Origin: Prorocentrum cordatum | Taxonomy: Eukaryota; Sar; Dinophyceae; Prorocentrales; Prorocentraceae | Assembly (NCBI GenBank): GCA_963575745.1 | Contig: CAUYUJ010003447.1 | Span: 1,014,728-1,078,727 of the forward strand | Length of the DNA: 64,000 bases | Reading direction: 5' to 3' | Shown here: piece after piece, positions 62,076 through 64,000 of the stretch | Numbering within the stretch: position 1 is the stretch's first letter | Layout: each line of letters begins with the position of its first letter | Translations under genes and position numbers: made by a program | Notes under the pieces: model-generated | Told to the model about the DNA's origin: nothing | Seen by the model: only the letters and a program-made list of their open reading frames with translations | Databases searched by the model: none

Positions 62076-63110
62076 TTCCGTGCCTCGCCGCGGCCTGTGT
62101 GCTCCGATGGCGTCGGGCAAGAGAACAACCATGGGGGAGGTCAGTAGGCCCAAACGTTACGTTGGCGCGCATGGGAGAGGCCGCGACGACGACGGCGACG
62201 CCGGCGGCGAGGCCTCGTCGCCGGGGCGCAGTCGCGTCGCGGCGTCGGCGGCGGCGCCGGGCGCGGCGTCGAAGGCGGCGACGTCGGGCGCGGTGTCGAC
62301 GGCGTCGGCGTCGGGCAGCGCGAGCCCGAGGGCGGTCGCGAGCGCCTGCGCCACGTGTTGGCCGCGGGGGGTGGGGGCGGGGGCGCCGATCGAAACGAGC
62401 GGCGCGGGGCACGGTCGGCGAGCGGCGAACGGCGGCGGCTAAGGGCAGCGACCGGCGACGCCGACGACCGGCGAGCGACGAGCGGCGCGTGACGGCAACG
62501 GAAGCCACGAGGAGAAGGAGGGAGAGAGGGGGACGGCTCGAGGCGGGAAGTTTGAAAAACAACGAGGGGAGGAGGAAGGAGAACGATGAAAACGACGAGG
62601 GGGGAAGGAGCATGGGAATGAGATCGAACGTTGAGTTACTTTTTGGGAATGCTCATGCTATACATGTTTTTTTGTGAACGGGGTTCAAGAGGTTCCAAAG
62701 TTCGGGGTATTTGGCTACGGCACTAGGAACTGCATGGACAACGAAGGTCGGAAAAAGGGTAGTGAGGCGGGGAAGAATAACAGGGAGAGGACAAACAAAC
62801 ATGGGAAAACAAGAAAGAAGAGGAAGAAACGTCGGAAAGCAAGGAACATCTGGAAAACAAAAACGGAAGGATGAGGGATATGGGCGGGGAATGATGGTGG
62901 GCGGAAGGGACGAGAACGGGAAGGAGGACGAGGGAGGGATGGAAAGGGGGGGCGAAGGCAAAACGGGAGGGAGGGCGAGGTGCACAGGAAGGACGGAGCT
63001 GGCGCGCGGCGTTAAGCAGTTTCCTTACTTACGTGGATAGCGCTCGAAGGCGAGCGAAGGTCAAGACTCGCGCGTTGCATGGGAAGCCCAATTTCGGAAC
63101 ACAATGTACC
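62076..63110. other. No supported gene
   Basis: GCG/GGC-rich triplets at 62180-62460, then purine-rich plus strand (GGAAGGAGAACGATGAAAACG-like) at 62500-62960. Open frames give Lys/Arg/Glu-rich low-complexity peptides. Confidence 0.6.
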
Positions 63111-63639
63111 GCGCTGGGGTCGGCGCTCGGCGCCGATCAGATTCCGCGCGCGACTGGCAAGCACGCGAACGCACGCGGGGGGACTCTTCGCCCGGCGTCG
63201 GCAGCGTTCTCGGAAAACGATGTTCGAGCGGCTGTCGGCGCGTAGCGCCGAAAGAAAGGCGTCTCGCTGCGCAGCTGGTAACGTGCGGGTGCGCGCGGCC
63301 ACCCCTGCGGCTGCGTCGCAACGGCGTCACACACGCAAACCTTCGCTCCGCAACCACCACGCGGGGGTGGACCGCATGAGAGGATGTCAGCTACAGCCGC
63401 GATGTTCGCGCTCGGGTCGGCGCGCGTCGCCATGCAGCTTCCTTGCTCCCCTGGTCTGCGCGCGCACAGGGGGCGACTCGCGAGTCGCATGGTCGGCTGG
63501 ATCTCGGAGGCCGGCGCGCTGCGCCAATCTCAAGTCTCGCGCTGAGGTCGGCGCGTGGAGAAACGCCAGCTGCAGTCGCTACGCAAACGCCACACGGGGT
63601 GCGGGGGGGGGCTGCATGAAAAGACGTCAGCAGAGAGCG
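63111..63639 (+). repeat. Diverged tandem repeat, offset 240 bp
   Basis: CATGAGAGGATGTCAG at 63375 matches CATGAAAAGACGTCAG at 63615. GGTCGGCGCG/TGGGGTCGGCGC words precede at 63117, 63413 and 63549. CTACGCAAACGCCACACGG (63580) matches ACACACGCAAACC (63328). Confidence 0.65.
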
Positions 63640-64000
63640 CCGCGTGCGAGCGGCGCGAAGCAGCGCCCTCCGGACGCGCCAGAGAGCGCTTCGCGCGAGC
63701 GGCGAGCAGGCACGGAACCGCCCTCGGGGCGCGCCCAAACGCGCCGCGCCCGAGCGGGCACGCACAAGAGATCCCGCGGGGCGCGCCAGAGCGCGTCGCG
63801 TGCCAGCGGGCACGCCAGAGGGCGCCCTCAGGGCGCGCCAGTGACTGCCGCGTGCGAGGGGGGCTCGCACAAGAGAGCCGTCGGGGCGCGCCGGAGCGGG
63901 CACGCACGGATGCGCTCTCGGGGCGCGCCAGTGCGCCGCGTGCGATCGGGCACGCGCTAGACCGACCTCGGGACGCGCCAGAGCGCGCCGCGTGCGAGCG
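63640..64000 (+). repeat. Tandem array, period about 52 bp, continuing past the window
   Basis: GGGGCGCGCCAGAGCGCG, CCGCGTGCGAGCGGGCACG and CACAAGAGAGCC recur. The GGGGCGCGCC or GGACGCGCC word starts near 63672, 63726, 63778, 63831, 63883, 63920 and 63970. The array reaches the last base of the window. Confidence 0.85.

Noticed and set aside
62703-62718. CCGTAGCCA on the minus strand, as in the leader start
   Set aside because: Nine matching bases only; the rest diverges.
1-64000. tRNA or rRNA genes
   Set aside because: GGTTCGA-like words (for example at 41086 and 38599) lack the paired arms of a tRNA; no rRNA-like conserved core was seen. A covariance-model scan would settle it.

Overview
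The window looks like nuclear DNA of a dinoflagellate. It is G+C-rich and almost free of intact genes. It is packed with diverged repeats, trinucleotide tracts and decayed retroelements. Two features point to this group. A near-match to the dinoflagellate trans-spliced leader (20 of 22 bases) lies on the minus strand at 25873-25894, just upstream of a coding segment, as expected for a reverse-transcribed and reinserted mRNA. A retroelement on the minus strand (1-6560) carries both a reverse transcriptase and a C5-cytosine DNA methyltransferase, a combination reported for dinoflagellate retrotransposons. A Prorocentrum-like genome is my best guess, because of the very abundant repeat that reads 'LLGASWGPLG' in one frame; this is inference only.

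Layout. 1-6.6 kb: RT plus methyltransferase retroelement, read right to left, frame-disrupted and cut by the window edge. 6.6-13.7 kb: microsatellites, tandem duplications and small inverted-repeat elements. 13.7-19.4 kb: large copies of a dispersed repeat (called family B here; CTTGGGCC-rich), microsatellites and a degenerate TGCTATGC tract. 20.2-21.3 kb: a degenerate minisatellite. 21.6-25.9 kb: an eroded minus-strand gene with the relict leader at its 5' end. 26-31 kb: microsatellites and family B. 31.3-33.2 kb: the RNase H end of a 5'-truncated LINE, followed by a 312-bp tandem duplication. 36.03-38.61 kb: a 2.57-kb element with terminal inverted repeats and a perfect 9-bp flanking duplication, filled with a G-rich satellite of about 140 bp. 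38.6-47 kb: tandem duplications, family B and simple repeats. 47.37-47.90 kb: two short MITE-like elements with clear inverted ends. 48.1-49.3, 51.7-53.3 and 59.5-60.4 kb: three islands on the minus strand with coding character but broken frames. 53.4-53.75 kb: a 350-bp (GTC)n tract. 54-61.4 kb: several copies of a second dispersed repeat (family A). 63.1-64 kb: tandem arrays running off the end.

Functionally the window is mostly a graveyard of mobile elements and retrocopies. The retroelement pairs a polymerase with an enzyme that would methylate CG sites. The eroded genes look like processed copies that have picked up frameshifts and stops. No tRNA, rRNA, CRISPR array or bacterial-type operon was seen. 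Frame changes are so frequent in every recognisable coding stretch that uncorrected long-read errors cannot be excluded beside true decay. All alignments here were made by eye; boundaries marked approximate should be read as such.
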